Assembly: GCA_963770375.1 (NCBI GenBank)
Contig: CAVYPM010000006.1
Location: 248,001 to 312,000, forward strand
Reading direction: 5' to 3'
DNA: 64,000 nt
From: DASVBE01 sp963770375
GTDB lineage: Bacteria; Actinomycetota; Actinomycetes; Streptosporangiales; Streptosporangiaceae
Made by a program: the position numbers and the translations under genes. Below the pieces are notes generated by a model, which saw nothing but the letters and a program-made list of their open reading frames with translations, was not told the DNA's origin and made no database searches. Numbering within the stretch: position 1 is the first letter of the stretch; each line of letters starts with the position of its first letter. Of this stretch, positions 52,883-61,856 are shown in pieces.

Positions 52883-54045
52883 GCAGCAGAACCACCCAGG
52901 CCGAGGCGGAGTTCACGGCCCGACGCCAGGCCGCAGAAACAATGGCCGAGGCCGCGCAGGCGTGGCTGGCATGCCTCGATGCCGAGCAGCGGACGGCGGC
53001 CTGTGGCCCGGCCCCGACGGGCGCCGACTCGGACACCGAACGGCGTCGCTGGTTCTACACCCCCACCGATCACGGCGGCCTGACCTTGAACCAGCAGCGA
53101 TCCGCCCAGCAGCGCGCCGCCATGCGCCTTGTGGCCTCGGGGCTGTCCACCGCCGGGTACGTCACGGTCGCCCTGACCATGGGCCTGGAGAACGTCCTGG
53201 ACCAATCCGAGGGTTTCGTCGCGCGCTTCGACCGGGAACGCGGCCGGGATCCAGGAATGTACTACCTCAGGGTCTTCGGCGAACCAGGAGGACCCGAAGC
53301 GTGGGGATGGCGGTTCGGCGGCCATCATGTCTCTCTCAATTACCTCATCGCCGACGGCGTGGTGATCTCCACCACGCCCTGCTTCATGGGCGCCGACCCG
53401 GCGTCCTCCCCTCTCCTCGGCGAGATGCTGCACCGACCACTCGGCCGCGCGGAGGATCTGGCGCGAGAACTTGTCAGCTCTCTCCGCCCCCGGCTAGCGG
53501 CCCGCGCCGTTCTCCTGCCGAAGGCACCCCCCGATCTCGTCACGGCCAACCGCAGCAAGGTCTCCGAGGGCGACCGCGTGATCCCGCTGACCGGGATCTG
53601 GCGCGCCAGGCGATTCCTCGATCCGGTCGAGCAGGAACGGCTTCAAGCCCTCAGCGACGCCATCGACACGGCCGCCGGGTTCGACGAGAACGACCACCGG
53701 GCCGTGGAATTCACCGAAGTCCCCAAGGGCCTGCCTGCTGCCGAACTCGATGAGGAGCAACGTGCCCTCCTGCGCGCGCTGCTAGGCACGTACCTCGCCC
53801 GCGTCCCCGACGGCGTCTCTCCGCTGTGGCGCTACCACGGCAACGTCCTCGATGCCGTCCACATCGCCTGGGCTGGATCGCTTGAGCCAGGCCAGCCCCA
53901 CTACTACCGGCTGCAAGGCCCGGACCTCCTCCTCGAATGGGACAACACCCAGCGCGGCGCGAACCACGCGCACTCGGTATGGCGCGACCCCTCGCGCGAC
54001 TTCGGACACGATGTCCTTGCCCTCCACCGCCACCTTCACCACTGA
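52879..54045 (+). CDS. DUF3500 domain protein
   Basis: A 388-residue protein of the DUF3500 (PF12006) family: RRRWFYTPTDHGGLTLNQQRSAQQRAAM, MYYLRVFGEPGGPEAWGWRFGGHHVSLNY and the C-terminal HYYRLQGPDLLLEWDNTQRGANHAHSVWRDPSRDFG. Several invariant His/Trp/Asp residues suggest an enzyme, but no activity is known to me. No signal peptide. Translation is coupled to the TPP enzyme by a 4-bp overlap, so the two probably act on the same compound. Confidence 0.9.
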   Translation: MSSRTTQAEAEFTARRQAAETMAEAAQAWLACLDAEQRTAACGPAPTGADSDTERRRWFYTPTDHGGLTLNQQRSAQQRAAMRLVASGLSTAGYVTVALTMGLENVLDQSEGFVARFDRERGRDPGMYYLRVFGEPGGPEAWGWRFGGHHVSLNYLIADGVVISTTPCFMGADPASSPLLGEMLHRPLGRAEDLARELVSSLRPRLAARAVLLPKAPPDLVTANRSKVSEGDRVIPLTGIWRARRFLDPVEQERLQALSDAIDTAAGFDENDHRAVEFTEVPKGLPAAELDEEQRALLRALLGTYLARVPDGVSPLWRYHGNVLDAVHIAWAGSLEPGQPHYYRLQGPDLLLEWDNTQRGANHAHSVWRDPSRDFGHDVLALHRHLHH

Positions 54046-54068
54046 CACCAGCAGCAGCTCGGGCCGAG

Positions 54069-54186
54069 GCCGCACCAGACATGATCAACCCCCGACCGCG
54101 TATGCGCAGGCCAGGGGCTGTTTTCCGAGGTGGTGGCAGGTGTTGGGTTCGAACCAACGTAGGCTTAGCCGACGGTTTTACAGACC
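54069..54186. repeat. 118-bp direct repeat, left copy (attachment-site-like)
   Basis: Matches 55954-56071 with two mismatches over 118 bp, offset exactly 1885 bp. It contains the 3' 56 nt of tRNA-Tyr (54131-54186, minus) plus 62 bp of sequence beyond the tRNA 3' end. Confidence 0.9.
54131..54186 (-). pseudogene. tRNA-Tyr 3' fragment
   Basis: Identical to the anticodon-to-CCA part of the intact tRNA-Tyr gene at 56016-56100 (anticodon GTA, long variable arm, T-arm GGTTCGAACC, ACCTGCCACCA end), but the acceptor 5' strand and D-arm are replaced by unrelated sequence from 54187 on. It is the left-hand scar of an insertion into the tRNA gene. Confidence 0.88.
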
Positions 54187-54370
54187 TCCGGCGATAACGC
54201 CCTGGCCTGCGCGAACGTCGGCACGAGCTGATGTCTGGGCACGCATTCGGCATGATCCTGGGATGGCTGAACTCGATACCTGATAACTCAACAGTGCACA
54301 CCTGCGGGTGTGCGCTGTGGGTACCTGGGCACGATCTACAGCGCCGTGACCCATCGGCGGAGGTGAGCTG

Positions 54371-54589
54371 ATGTCGAACTTCTTCAAGACCCTGTTCAGC
54401 ACCACCGGAGTCTTCATCGTGCTCTACATTTTGATCGGTATCTTCGTCAACACTGCACCACCTCATGTGCCAGCGATAGCGGCCACCGCCGCTTCGCTGC
54501 ACTCGTGGATCCAATACTTGATCTCCATCTTCTTCTGGCCCCTGAGTTTCTGGCACCCTCACTTCACGACCGGCCAATGGACTCCCTGA
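54371..54589 (+). CDS. Small two-helix membrane protein
   Basis: A 72-residue protein with a strong GGAGGTG ribosome site 5 bp before the ATG. Two hydrophobic helices: TTGVFIVLYILIGIFV and SWIQYLISIFFWPLSFW, separated by an Ala/Pro stretch. No known domain, but actinobacteria often encode such short membrane proteins. It is the first gene inside the direct-repeat-bounded segment. Confidence 0.7.
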   Translation: MSNFFKTLFSTTGVFIVLYILIGIFVNTAPPHVPAIAATAASLHSWIQYLISIFFWPLSFWHPHFTTGQWTP

Positions 54590-55414
54590 CTGTCAGCTTC
54601 CCACCTGACGGCAAGGTATCTTACGGCAATTCTTAATAGCGACGTCCTTACGCAACTCGCCTGGGCCCAATGCAAGCACGCGGTGAACATAATCCACGCG
54701 ATTTCGACAAGTACATTTGCAGGCTCCCCATACCTCTTTACGACCCGATATCGGTGTCCATCACCATCTGGTCATTTTGGCAGAGCAAGTCGAAACGGTT
54801 GCAGCTACGACAGAGGCCCCAGCTGGGATGTCATTCCAGGCACAACGACGACGTATCCGGCCGATGCCGCACTCCCGTAGCGGCCTCGGTCAGCATGAAC
54901 GACTAGTCTCGAGACTTGCACTGTGCAAACCCGGCATGTCAGCCTCGTGCCGCGACCATCCGATCGCCGGTGAGTTCGCGCGCGGGCAATACGCCGGCTC
55001 GTGGAGGACTGCCCCGGCGGCTCGCCGGATCGCGCCGGCAGGCACCCGGAGGCGTCGGCATCAGCCCGGAGTCGCTGCGGTCCGGCGGCGACTCCGGCTC
55101 GCGAGCCGGCGCCGCTACTGGCCGTCGCCGACGGGTCTAGCGGCTGCGCGGACGATCACGCGGCGACGCGCATCGTCCCGGTGTCGCTCGCATCCGCACG
55201 CCGACCGGGCCCAGCTGCGTCGCGGCCTGGCCGATGCCACGAGACGCCGGCACGCTGTCCGCACGCCGGCGGTGACTCCGGAGCCCAACGCTCGCATGCG
55301 CGCCCATGCAAGCGTAGGGAACAGTTGCTCGGAGGCCGGCAAGAGGCTTGGTATGAAGGCTTGCTAGATAGCGTCGCACCGGCACCATTCGGGATCCGGA
55401 AAGGAGTCGTTCGC
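54590..55414. other. Gene-free interior of the tRNA-Tyr insertion
   Basis: 825 bp of lower GC (54590-54900) grading into GC-rich DNA without codon bias. The several open frames here are Arg/Ala/Pro-rich with no recognisable domain. The end carries the ribosome site of the CMD-like gene (AAAGGAG at 55399-55405). Confidence 0.55.
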
Positions 55415-55810
55415 ATGGCCGAGAGCGAACTGTTCGAAAGGGGCCTTCAAGCGCGGCGGGATGTCCTGGGCGCTGAGTACGTCGACGCGAACCTCGCCGG
55501 CACCGACGAGTTCATGATGGCCTTCCAGCGCGTCGTGACCGAGTGGGCGTGGGGGTACGCCTGGAGCAGGCCAGGCCTGGACCGCAAGACGCGGAGCATG
55601 CTGAATCTTGCGATCTTGACGGCGCTTGGGCGGCCCGACGAGCTGGGCATCTACGTGAAGGGCGCGCTCGCTACCGGCGTATCGGTCGAGGAGATACAGG
55701 AGATATTGATTCACGCCACCGTGTACTGCGGCACGCCAGCCGGGCGTCAGGCGTTCCGGGCAGCGCATGAGGCTCTTCTGGCCGAGGGCGTGCTGCGCCG
55801 TCCTAGCTGA
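55415..55810 (+). CDS. Carboxymuconolactone decarboxylase-like (AhpD-fold) protein
   Basis: A 131-residue all-helical protein: GLQARRDVLGAEYVDANLAG, then WGYAWSRPGLDRKTRSMLNLAILTALGRPDELGIYVKGALATGVSVEEIQEILIHATVYCGTPAG, a close fit to PF02627 (4-carboxymuconolactone decarboxylase). The histidine in LIHATVYCG matches the family active site. ATG at 55415 with a clear ribosome site. It is cargo of the tRNA-Tyr insertion. Confidence 0.9.
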   Translation: MAESELFERGLQARRDVLGAEYVDANLAGTDEFMMAFQRVVTEWAWGYAWSRPGLDRKTRSMLNLAILTALGRPDELGIYVKGALATGVSVEEIQEILIHATVYCGTPAGRQAFRAAHEALLAEGVLRRPS

Positions 55811-55953
55811 GCGCCTGGAACCGGAATCGTGCCATCACGTCACGACCCGCGGCCCTGATCCCGGAGGGCCCCTCCCCCGGGCAGGTGCCAGTCAAGGCCA
55901 GTGCCGCGGCCGAGGCCGCGTCGGTGCTGGCCCGCCGCCCCGGGCCGCATACA

Positions 55954-56071
55954 GCCGCACCGGACATGATCAACCCCCGACCGCGTATGCGCAGGCCAGG
56001 GGCTGTTTTCAGAGGTGGTGGCAGGTGTTGGGTTCGAACCAACGTAGGCTTAGCCGACGGTTTTACAGACC
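55954..56071. repeat. 118-bp direct repeat, right copy
   Basis: Partner of 54069-54186; ends inside the intact tRNA-Tyr gene at the anticodon stem. Confidence 0.9.
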
Positions 56072-56100
56072 GCTCCCTTTGGCCACTCGGGCAACCTGCC
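56016..56100 (-). tRNA. tRNA-Tyr (anticodon GTA)
   Basis: Read on the minus strand: 7-bp acceptor stem GGCAGGT/ACCTGCC, D-arm, anticodon loop CTGTAAA (GTA), long variable arm as expected for bacterial tRNA-Tyr, T-arm GGTTCGAACC, discriminator A and an encoded CCA (56016-56018). All stems pair. The 3' half is duplicated at 54131-54186. Confidence 0.95.
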
Positions 56101-56236
56101 GGACGCCGCCGGATCGCGACGGCACAGTGAAGGATAGCGGAACAGCGCCGGCTCGGCACACCAGGTCGCCCGCCGCCGCACGCCGGATCCTGCGCCTGGC
56201 GTGCCGACCCCTCCCAGGCCGTCTAACCTGGGACCC

Positions 56237-56731
56237 GTGGCTGCAGAATCCTCGTTCGACATCGTGTCGAAGATCAATCGTCAGGAAGTCGACAACGCGC
56301 TGAACCAGGCCGCCAAGGAGATCGGGACCCGCTTCGACTTCCGCGGCGTCGGCGCCTCCATCGCCTGGTCCGGTGAGCACGCGGTCGAGATCAAGGCCAA
56401 CAGCGAGGAACGCGCCAGCGCCGTCCTCGACGTGTTCAAGGACAAGCTCGTCCGGCGCCAGGTCTCGCTCAAGGTCCTCGACCCCGGCGAGCCGAAGCCC
56501 TCCGGCAAGGAGTACCGCCTCGCCGTCAGCCTCAAGGAGGGCATCTCCCAGGACGACTCGCGCAAGATCTCGAAGATCATCCGCGACGAGGGCCCGAAGG
56601 GCGTCCGCGCCCAGGTGCAGGGCGAGGAACTCCGCGTGTCCTCAAAGAAGAAGGACGACCTGCAGCAGGTGATGGCCCTGCTCCGCGGCAAGGAACTCGA
56701 CCTCGCCCTGCAGTTCGTCAACTACCGCTGA
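56237..56731 (+). CDS. YajQ family nucleotide/cyclic-di-GMP-binding protein
   Basis: A 164-residue protein of the YajQ/UPF0234 family: SSFDIVSKINRQEVDNALNQAAKEI at the N-terminus, FDFRGVGASIAW, and the C-terminal EELRVSSKKKDDLQQVMALLRGKELDLALQFVNYR. In other bacteria members bind cyclic di-GMP or nucleic acids. GTG start at 56237. Single gene upstream of tRNA-Tyr, transcribed divergently. Confidence 0.95.
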   Translation: MAAESSFDIVSKINRQEVDNALNQAAKEIGTRFDFRGVGASIAWSGEHAVEIKANSEERASAVLDVFKDKLVRRQVSLKVLDPGEPKPSGKEYRLAVSLKEGISQDDSRKISKIIRDEGPKGVRAQVQGEELRVSSKKKDDLQQVMALLRGKELDLALQFVNYR

Positions 56732-56858
56732 CCGGCCGCCGGCCGCCGTTAGCAGTTACGCCACGCGCCGGCCACCCGCGGACCGTAGCCGAGACTGCCC
56801 GGCGGGTGACGGCTGGCCGCCGGCCACGGACCATCTGACCGGCGTTCTCGTCAGCCGG

Positions 56859-57593
56859 CTACGTGGGCGCGGTGGCGGGACAGCCGCTGTCCCCGCGCTG
56901 CTGGGGAAGACCCACGCGGCGCCCGGCCACACCCGAGCTGACCTTCGCCGCGATCTTCCGGCCGCCGGCGCCCGGCTCGGGCGACCCGACCGGTGCCGCC
57001 AGCACACCCGCGGCCGCGGTAGCCGCCGCTCCCTTCATAGTCGTCGGCGCCTCCGGGACCCCCTTGGCCGCCGCCCCCCGTATCGCGGCCAGGACCTGCG
57101 CCAGCGCGAGGCAGTCCCGTGCCTTGTCGAAGTCCCGGCTGTGCTCCTCGCACCGGCTGCCGACGATCACGTTCTCGCAATCCCAGCAGCCGATCGTGTC
57201 GGCCCCGGACTCCCGGTACCGCGCCGCGTCGCGCAGCGCGCCGATGACCGTGTCCAGTTCCTGCGGCGTCATCGACGCCTCGGCCCGGCCCGCTAGCCGC
57301 GCCTTCCACAGCAGGGATACGACCGGCCCGGCATTAGCCCGGTGCCATGTCACCAGCCTGCTCATGAAATGGCGTTCCCGGCGGCCAATTTCCGCTCCGG
57401 CGAGCGCCGCGCTCAATTCCTCGCGCAATCCCTCTGAATCCTCGCGCACCCCGTCGGCGAGCACCGGCTCGTCCGCGCCCGGCCCCGGAAGGGCGGGTTC
57501 AGGCGGCGGCGGTCCGGTCCCGGCGAGAGGAGAGGGCTGCTCTGGCAACATCTCAGCGCTGCGGGGTGGGCGCTCCGGTGCTGCGTCGTTCAT
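56859..57593 (-). CDS. Hypothetical protein with a possible zinc-binding C-x2-C motif
   Basis: A 244-residue protein. A Pro/Ala-rich N-terminus (about 70 residues) precedes a helical core: REELSAALAGAEIGRRERHFMSRLVTWHRANAGPVVSLLWKARLAG. The sequence GCWDCENVIVGSRCEEH (C-x2-C-x7-C-x2-H) near residue 160 looks like a small zinc site. The C-terminal 70 residues are Gly/Ala-rich. The ATG at 57593 has GAGGAGG about 10 nt upstream. No family recognised. Confidence 0.7.
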   Translation of the reverse strand: MNDAAPERPPRSAEMLPEQPSPLAGTGPPPPEPALPGPGADEPVLADGVREDSEGLREELSAALAGAEIGRRERHFMSRLVTWHRANAGPVVSLLWKARLAGRAEASMTPQELDTVIGALRDAARYRESGADTIGCWDCENVIVGSRCEEHSRDFDKARDCLALAQVLAAIRGAAAKGVPEAPTTMKGAAATAAAGVLAAPVGSPEPGAGGRKIAAKVSSGVAGRRVGLPQQRGDSGCPATAPT

Positions 57594-58098
57594 GCGTCGG
57601 CGGCCTCCTCGTCTGAGCGGGCAGATCCGCATGACACTGAAGTGATGTCCGGTGCAGAGGTAGGCAAACCCCTGGTTAACCCGCCAACCGGCCGATTTAC
57701 CAGCATCAAGTCACGCTCCATTATATCAAGCCTACTCTCCGTGAGAGCAGCGTCAGGAACGTCCATAGGCAGGCGTTACCCGGGAAACCCGCGATCTCAC
57801 CTGTCCCGAAGGTTCGTTCATGCAATCCCACAGACCCGCCGGCCAGACATCAGTGATCACAGCCTTAACAGCCACGGATGCTGCCTCGACGCCGCCGCGG
57901 CCCCGCTCCGCACCGGGTTGCCGTACGAGCGATCCGGGTTATGTCATAGAATCGCCATAGGCACTTCTGCCAGTCATATCCGGCAGCCGAAGTGCTACAT
58001 CTGAGTTCAACGTCCCCGCCCAGAGCAGACGCTGAATGGACACGCGCCGTCACCTCGCCACTGTCCTGGCCGCGGTGCGTCGAGGAGGTCCACCCACT
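57594..58098. other. Intergenic/leader region before the KorAB operon
   Basis: 505 bp with no gene-like frame of good coding bias. The middle (57640-57740) is moderately AT-rich. A TTGCCG hexamer at 57918-57923 and TAGAAT at 57947-57952 are promoter-like but badly spaced. The ribosome site GAGGAGG at 58082-58088 belongs to korA. Confidence 0.45.
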
Positions 58099-59970
58099 GT
58101 GGCCAAGCAGGTCCAGCAACGCGATCGTGTCATCATCAGGTTCGCCGGAGACTCCGGCGATGGCATGCAGCTGACCGGTGACCGGTTCACTCAGGAGACG
58201 GCGTCGTTCGGGAACGACCTCTCCACACTGCCGAATTTCCCCGCTGAGATCCGCGCCCCGGCAGGAACCCTGCCGGGCGTTTCCAGTTTCCAGTTGCATT
58301 TCGCCGACCACGACATCCTGACGCCGGGCGACGCGCCGGACGTCCTGGTCGCGATGAACCCGGCTGCACTCAAGGCGAACCTGGCCGACCTCCCCCGCGG
58401 CGCCGACCTCATCGCCAACACCGACGAGTTCACCAAGCGGAACCTGACCAAGGTCGGCTACACCAGCAACCCGCTGGAGGACGGCTCGCTGTCCGCCTAC
58501 CAGGTGCACGCGCTGCCGATCACCTCGATGACGGTCAAGGCCCTCGAGGGCTTCGAGACGTCCCGCAAGGACGCCGAGCGGGCCAAGAACATGTTCTCCC
58601 TCGGCCTTCTCTCCTGGCTTTACAACCGCCCCTCCGAGGGCACGGTCAAGTTCCTCGAGACCAAGTTCGCCAGCAAGCCCGACATCATGAAGGCCAACAT
58701 CGCCGCCTTCCGGGCCGGCTGGAACTTCGGCGAGACCACCGAGGTGTTCTCGGTCCAGTACGAGGTCAAGCCCGCCGACGACCTCGCCCCCGGCACGTAC
58801 CGGAACATCACCGGGAACAGCGCGCTGTCCTACGGCCTGATCGCCGCGTCCCGGCTGTCCGGCCTGCCGCTGTTCCTCGGCTCGTACCCGATCACCCCGG
58901 CCAGCGACATCCTGCACGAGCTGTCCAAGCACAAGCGCTTCGGCGTGCGCACCATGCAGGCCGAGGACGAGATCAGCGGGGTCGGCGCCGCGCTCGGCGC
59001 GTCGTTCGGCGGCTCGCTCGGCGTGACCACCACCTCCGGCCCCGGCATGTGCCTCAAGGCCGAGACCGTCGGCCTGGCCGTGTCGGTCGAGCTGCCGCTG
59101 ATCATCTGCGACATCCAGCGGGCCGGGCCGTCGACCGGCATGCCGACCAAGACCGAGCAGACCGACCTGCTGATGGCGCTGTACGGCCGCAACGGCGAGT
59201 CCCCGGTCGCGGTGATCGCCCCGTCCACCCCCGCGGACTGCTTCCGCACCGCGGTCGAGGCCGTCAGGATCGCGCTGAAGTACCGCACGCCGGTGGTGAT
59301 CCTCTCGGACGGCTATCTCGCCAACGGCTCGGAACCGTGGCGGATACCTGAGCTCAGCAGCCTGCCTGATCTCCGCGGCGAGTTCTCCTTCGCCCAGGGT
59401 CACGAATGGTCGGAGGCGGGCGAGCAGCCCGAGTTCCTCCCGTTCAAGCGCGACCCGCAGACCCTCGCCCGGCCCTGGGCCATCCCCGGCACGCCCGGTC
59501 TCGAGCACCGGATCGGCGGCATCGAGAAGGCCGACGGCGCCGGGACGATCTCCTACGACCCGGACAACCACGACCTCATGGTGCGGCTGCGCCAGGCCAA
59601 GATCGACGGCATCGCGGCCGACATCGGCCCGCTCGAGGTCGACGACCCGGACGGCCAGGCCAAGGTGCTGGTCCTCGGCTGGGGCTCGACGTTCGGCTCG
59701 ATCGGCGCCGCGGTCCGCCGGATCCGGCTGGCCGGCGGCTCGGTCGCCCAGGCCCACCTGCGGCATCTGTCGCCGTTCCCGGCTAACCTCGGCGAGGTGC
59801 TGCGCAGCTACGACAAGGTGCTCGTCCCCGAGATCAATCTCGGCCAGCTGGCCCTCGTGCTGCGCGGCCGGTTCCTGGTCGACGTCATCTCCTATAACCG
59901 TGTCCGCGGCCTGCCGTTCCGCGCGGCCGAGATCGCCGGTGTCATCCAGGAGGTGATCGCCAATGCCTGA
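58099..59970 (+). CDS. korA: 2-oxoacid:ferredoxin oxidoreductase, fused gamma/alpha subunit
   Basis: A 623-residue subunit converting 2-oxoglutarate (or a related 2-oxoacid) and CoA to the acyl-CoA with reduced ferredoxin. The N-terminal gamma domain (RVIIRFAGDSGDGMQLTGDRF, to about residue 180) is fused to the alpha domain (GNSALSYGLIAASRLSGLPLFLGSYPITPASDILHELS, ...TTSGPGMCLKAETVGLAV). I prefer the GTG at 58099 because GAGGAGG precedes it; an ATG at 58036 would add 21 residues. The stop overlaps the korB start. Confidence 0.93.
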   Translation: MAKQVQQRDRVIIRFAGDSGDGMQLTGDRFTQETASFGNDLSTLPNFPAEIRAPAGTLPGVSSFQLHFADHDILTPGDAPDVLVAMNPAALKANLADLPRGADLIANTDEFTKRNLTKVGYTSNPLEDGSLSAYQVHALPITSMTVKALEGFETSRKDAERAKNMFSLGLLSWLYNRPSEGTVKFLETKFASKPDIMKANIAAFRAGWNFGETTEVFSVQYEVKPADDLAPGTYRNITGNSALSYGLIAASRLSGLPLFLGSYPITPASDILHELSKHKRFGVRTMQAEDEISGVGAALGASFGGSLGVTTTSGPGMCLKAETVGLAVSVELPLIICDIQRAGPSTGMPTKTEQTDLLMALYGRNGESPVAVIAPSTPADCFRTAVEAVRIALKYRTPVVILSDGYLANGSEPWRIPELSSLPDLRGEFSFAQGHEWSEAGEQPEFLPFKRDPQTLARPWAIPGTPGLEHRIGGIEKADGAGTISYDPDNHDLMVRLRQAKIDGIAADIGPLEVDDPDGQAKVLVLGWGSTFGSIGAAVRRIRLAGGSVAQAHLRHLSPFPANLGEVLRSYDKVLVPEINLGQLALVLRGRFLVDVISYNRVRGLPFRAAEIAGVIQEVIANA

Positions 59971-61087
59971 GATCAACGGCTCGGCCCACGAAGTCAACGG
60001 GACCAACGGGGCTAACGGAGTCAACGGGGCGAACGGGGCCGTCCCCCGGCCCCGGTCGCTGACCCTGGTTCCGGTCACCTCGGTCAAGCAGACCACCAAG
60101 GACTTCAAGTCGGACCAGGAAGTGCGCTGGTGCCCGGGCTGCGGTGACTACGCGATCCTGGCCGCCTTCCAGGCCTTCCTGCCCGAGCTGCAGGTGCCCA
60201 GGGAGAACCTGGTCATCGTGTCGGGCATCGGCTGCGCGGCCCGGCTGCCGTACTACGTGGACAGCTACGGCCTGCACTCGATCCACGGCCGGGCCCCGGC
60301 GATCGCGACCGGCCTGGCCGCGACCCGGCCCGACCTGTCGATCTGGGTGATCACCGGGGACGGCGACGCGCTGTCGATCGGCGGCAACCACCTGATCCAC
60401 GCGCTGCGCCGGAACGTCAACATCAAGATCCTGCTGTTCAACAACCGGATCTACGGGCTGACCAAGGGCCAGTACTCGCCCACCTCCGAGCAGGGCAAGG
60501 TAACCAAGTCCACCCCGTTCGGCTCGCTGGACACCCCGTTCAACCCGGTGTCGCTGGCCCTCGGCGCCGAGGCCAGCTTCGTGGCCCGCACGATCGACTC
60601 GGACCGCAAGCACCTGACCTCGGTGCTGCGCGCCGCCGCGGACCACAAGGGCACCGCGCTGATCGAGATCTACCAGAACTGCCCGATCTTCAACGACGAC
60701 GCGTTCCTGCCCGTCACCGACCCGTCCACCAGGGACGACCGGCTGATCCGGCTGGAGCACGGGCAGCCGGTCCGGTTCGGCCCGGGCGGGTCCCGCGGCC
60801 TGCGGTTCAGCCGGTACGGCTCGCTGGAGGACATCGACGCCACCACCGCGGACGAGAGCAGCCTGCTGGTGCACGACGCGCACGCGACGGACCCGTCCTA
60901 CGCGTTCGCGCTGTCCCGGCTGGACACCTCGGACTTCGCGCACTCGCCGATCGGCATCCTCCGGTCGGTCGAGCGGCCGAGCTACGACGACCTGATGAAC
61001 GAGCAGATCGCCGTGGCCCGCGAGCGGCAGGGCGAGGGCGACCTGGCCGCGCTGCTGGCCGGCGGCGACACCTGGCACGTCAGCTGA
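59963..61087 (+). CDS. korB: 2-oxoacid:ferredoxin oxidoreductase, beta subunit
   Basis: A 374-residue TPP-binding subunit: WCPGCGDYAILAAFQAFLPEL, SGIGCAARLPYYVDSYGLHSIHGRAPAIATGLA, cofactor motif GDGDALSIGGNHLIHALRRNVNIKILLFNN. The ATG at 59963 overlaps korA. The first ~28 residues are a low-complexity Asn-Gly repeat (NGTNGANGVNGANGA) not needed by the fold, encoded by short tandem DNA repeats. Confidence 0.95.
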   Translation: MPEINGSAHEVNGTNGANGVNGANGAVPRPRSLTLVPVTSVKQTTKDFKSDQEVRWCPGCGDYAILAAFQAFLPELQVPRENLVIVSGIGCAARLPYYVDSYGLHSIHGRAPAIATGLAATRPDLSIWVITGDGDALSIGGNHLIHALRRNVNIKILLFNNRIYGLTKGQYSPTSEQGKVTKSTPFGSLDTPFNPVSLALGAEASFVARTIDSDRKHLTSVLRAAADHKGTALIEIYQNCPIFNDDAFLPVTDPSTRDDRLIRLEHGQPVRFGPGGSRGLRFSRYGSLEDIDATTADESSLLVHDAHATDPSYAFALSRLDTSDFAHSPIGILRSVERPSYDDLMNEQIAVARERQGEGDLAALLAGGDTWHVS

Positions 61088-61112
61088 CCCGGCCAGGCAC
61101 CAGACTGCTCGG

Positions 61113-61856
61113 GTGACCCAGGACCAGCGCGCGGCCCGCTCGTCGTTCCCTGACTGGCGGTTCGCGCCGAACATCGGCGGCAGCCCGGACGTCTACGAGA
61201 TCGAGAACCAGGCCCTGGACCGGGGCGGGCACGTGCTGGACGCGATGCGCGCCCTGGCTCCGTGGGCCGGCCGGACCCTGGTCGACCTGGGCTGCGGCAC
61301 GGGCTTCTGGCTCCCCCGGTACGCGGCCGAGGCCGCCGAGGTGATCGGCATCGAGCCGGACTCGGCGCTGCTGACCCGGGCCGAGCAGCGTATCCGCCAC
61401 CTGCCCAGCGTGCGGGTGGCGGCCGGGTCGGCCGAGCACCTCGGGCTGCCCGCCCGGTCGGTGGACGTGGTGCACGCCCGGTTCGCCTACTTCTTCCCGC
61501 CCAACGGCGACGCCGGGCTGACCGAGGTGCTCCGCGCCCTGCGTCCCGGCGGCAGCCTGGTCGTGGTGGACAACGACTACCGGTGGGGCGAGTTCGCCAC
61601 GCTGCTCGCCGCGTCCGCGCCCAAGGACGGGCCGGGCACGAAGGGCCGCGCCGAGCTGACCGACGCCTGGTGGCGGGACCGTGGCGCGGCCCGCCGCGAG
61701 GTCCGGTCGTCCTGGTCCTTCGACCGGCGCAGCGACCTGGACGCGGTGCTGCACATCGAGTTCCCGGCCCCGGTCGCCGACACCTGGCTGGCCCGCCACC
61801 CGGCCGCCACCGGCCTGACCTACGGCTACGTCCTGTACGCGGTCACCGCCCCGTGA
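61113..61856 (+). CDS. Class I SAM-dependent methyltransferase
   Basis: A 247-residue Rossmann methyltransferase. SAM motif I LVDLGCGTGFWLPRYA, acidic residue in VIGIEPDS, then GSAEHLGLPARSVDVVHARFAYFFPP and LRPGGSLVVVDNDYRWGEF. GTG start at 61113, 25 bp after korB. Its stop overlaps the start of the LRR protein gene. Similar to UbiE/methyltransferase-11 proteins; the substrate is unknown. Confidence 0.9.
   Translation: MTQDQRAARSSFPDWRFAPNIGGSPDVYEIENQALDRGGHVLDAMRALAPWAGRTLVDLGCGTGFWLPRYAAEAAEVIGIEPDSALLTRAEQRIRHLPSVRVAAGSAEHLGLPARSVDVVHARFAYFFPPNGDAGLTEVLRALRPGGSLVVVDNDYRWGEFATLLAASAPKDGPGTKGRAELTDAWWRDRGAARREVRSSWSFDRRSDLDAVLHIEFPAPVADTWLARHPAATGLTYGYVLYAVTAP

Larger units (their letters stand above)
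54187..55953. mobile_element. Remnant of a tRNA-Tyr-integrated genomic island
   Basis: Unique 1.77 kb bounded by the 118-bp direct repeats, with the intact tRNA at the right end and its 3' fragment at the left, the usual geometry after site-specific integration into a tRNA 3' end. It holds a small membrane protein gene and a carboxymuconolactone-decarboxylase-like gene separated by less GC-rich, gene-free DNA. No integrase or excisionase gene is left, so the element is degenerate or was formed from a larger one by deletion. Confidence 0.65.

Noticed and set aside
54590..55414. Integrase or excisionase inside the tRNA-Tyr insertion
   Set aside because: No frame shows the tyrosine-recombinase R-H-R-Y pattern or a small HTH protein; the long frames are low-complexity.
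57865..60108. 747-codon antisense frame opposite korA
   Set aside because: No recognisable motif, composition typical of antisense to a GC-rich gene, while the korA strand shows a clear conserved protein.
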